From: Flavobacteriaceae bacterium
GTDB lineage: Bacteria; Bacteroidota; Bacteroidia; Flavobacteriales; Flavobacteriaceae
DNA: 6,567 nucleotides
Assembly: GCA_018608735.1 (NCBI GenBank)
Contig: JABAYZ010000153.1
Coordinates: 1 to 6,567 of the forward strand
Reading direction: 5' to 3'
Part shown: one piece after another, positions 6,037 to 6,567 of the stretch
Layout: each line of letters begins with the position of its first letter
Numbering within the stretch: position 1 is the first letter of the stretch
Position numbers and translations under genes: made by a program
The notes under the pieces: model-generated
The model's database searches: none
What the model saw: the letters and a program-made list of their open reading frames with translations, nothing else
Told to the model about the DNA's origin: nothing

Positions 6037-6052
6037 ATTCTAAAATTAGAAT
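6037..6052. repeat. Palindrome abutting the globin start codon (ATTCTAA-AA-TTAGAAT)
   Basis: Seven-base arms ATTCTAA (6037-6043) and TTAGAAT (6046-6052) flank two A residues; the right arm ends one base before the ATG at 6054. A regulator bound here would block initiation, and as RNA the arms would occupy the ribosome landing zone. A weak promoter reading is also possible, with TTG at 6020-6022 and TAAAATTA at 6041-6048 spaced 18 bp, which would make the mRNA nearly leaderless. All of this is inference. Confidence 0.35.
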
Positions 6053-6053
6053 T

Positions 6054-6452
6054 ATGAAACCTATAGAGACCAAAGAAGATATTCAGCTTTTAGTCCATAC
6101 CTTTTATTCAAAAATTAGAACTGATGAATTGTTGGGTCCTATATTTAATTCTCGTATAAGTGAGAATCAGTGGCCATTTCATTTAAAAAAATTAACTAGT
6201 TTTTGGGAGTCCAATTTATTTGGAGTTAATAATTATAAAGGGAGTCCTACAAAGAAACACCTTAAAGTAGACAAAAATTTAGACTATGGTATTGACATGC
6301 TTCATTTTGGTAAATGGCTGCAATTATGGGTAGAAACAATCAACGAGTTGTTTGTAGGCGACAGAGCGGATAAAGCAATCTACATGGCACGTAAAATGGC
6401 GACAGGTCAGTATTTGACCTTGTGGAAACATAAACCTAATCACAAAAAGTAA
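6054..6452 (+). CDS. Group III truncated hemoglobin
   Basis: This 132-aa heme protein has a 2-over-2 globin fold and is cytosolic. Its likely ligands are O2 and NO, but group III members are poorly understood and no enzyme activity can be read from sequence.

The family pattern is clear: IQLLVHTFYSKIRTDELLGP (10-29), IF (30-31), W40, H43, FW (50-51), YKGSP (61-65) then KKHL (67-70), HFGKWLQLW (84-92), and AIYMARKMA (108-116). By alignment from memory with Campylobacter jejuni Ctb, H69 is the proximal heme ligand (F8), Y18 the B10 tyrosine and H43 the distal E7 position. Length is normal, with a short basic tail (KHKPNHKK). There are no cysteines.

The ATG at 6054 gives the expected N-terminus. 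The gene is isolated: a terminator upstream separates it from the peroxiredoxin operon, and a convergent gene follows. Two inverted repeats before the start may mark regulation. Confidence 0.9.
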   Translation: MKPIETKEDIQLLVHTFYSKIRTDELLGPIFNSRISENQWPFHLKKLTSFWESNLFGVNNYKGSPTKKHLKVDKNLDYGIDMLHFGKWLQLWVETINELFVGDRADKAIYMARKMATGQYLTLWKHKPNHKK

Positions 6453-6456
6453 GTAT

Positions 6457-6489
6457 AAAAAAAGAGCCTTCTTAATTAAGAAGGCTCTT
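6457..6489 (-). terminator. Terminator between convergent genes, built on a perfect 28-bp palindrome
   Basis: Bases 6462-6489 are a perfect palindrome (14-base arms starting AAGAGCCTTC), which as RNA forms a 12-bp stem with an AATT loop. On the - strand the stem is followed by seven T (A7 at 6457-6463 on the + strand, the last two within the stem), so it is an intrinsic terminator for the gene entering from the right. On the + strand only TT and then GAATTAT follow, so for the globin transcript it would be a weaker stop or a 3'-end-stabilising hairpin. Confidence 0.85.
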
Positions 6490-6511
6490 GAATTATAAGA
6501 CTTAGTTGGGA

Positions 6512-6567
6512 CTATTTCCCGTCCATTTTGTCTTTAAGTGCTTGTAAAGCATCATTCGCATCTCCTA
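6512..6567 (-). CDS. C-terminal fragment of an unidentified convergent gene (5' end outside window)
   Basis: Read on the - strand, the frame runs from the right edge to a TAG at 6512-6514 and encodes only 17 residues, GDANDALQALKDKMDGK. It is accepted as coding because the peptide is a plausible charged helical tail, the stop is followed 23 nt later by a terminator of the right orientation, and the spacing is normal for this genome. The tail is too short and generic to name a family. Confidence 0.6.
   Translation of the reverse strand, partial: GDANDALQALKDKMDGK

Overview
The window is AT-rich, with short intergenic gaps, a TAnnTTTG-type -7 promoter element, and proteins of a style I recognise from marine or soil Flavobacteriaceae (Bacteroidota). 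The strongest lineage markers are the fused E1 alpha/beta 2-oxoacid dehydrogenase and the peroxiredoxin-thioredoxin-small acidic protein cluster. Assignment to family level is from recalled protein likeness, not from a search. Seven of the eight genes are on the + strand; only the fragment at the right edge is on the - strand.

Left part (1-3001): the last 152 codons of an outer-membrane beta-barrel-like protein, possibly the C-terminus of a large flavobacterial M1/gluzincin-type metallopeptidase, are followed by a 130-bp gap with a good -7 element. Next is an 803-aa single-chain thiamine-diphosphate-dependent 2-oxoacid dehydrogenase E1 (alpha and beta halves fused). Its thiamine-binding motif departs from the textbook form.

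Middle (3002-4581): an NhaC-family Na+/H+ antiporter, whose better start is the ATG at 3097, not the upstream TTG. A short palindrome lies in the gap before it.

Right part (4582-5963): a compact antioxidant operon. A typical 2-Cys peroxiredoxin is followed after 12 nt by a thioredoxin-fold protein with an unusual WCGNC active site. An 85-aa cysteine-free acidic protein of unknown function then overlaps the thioredoxin 3' end by 20 nt, and a strong intrinsic terminator closes the unit. The arrangement suggests that the thioredoxin reduces the peroxiredoxin and that the third protein serves the same pathway. This operon is the best candidate for an under-described system here.

Far right (5964-6567): a stand-alone group III truncated hemoglobin gene with two short inverted repeats directly upstream, then a perfect 28-bp palindrome forming the terminator between it and a convergent gene, of which only the last 17 codons are present. 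No RNA genes, insertion sequences or CRISPR arrays were seen, and there is no gene-free stretch longer than about 140 bases.
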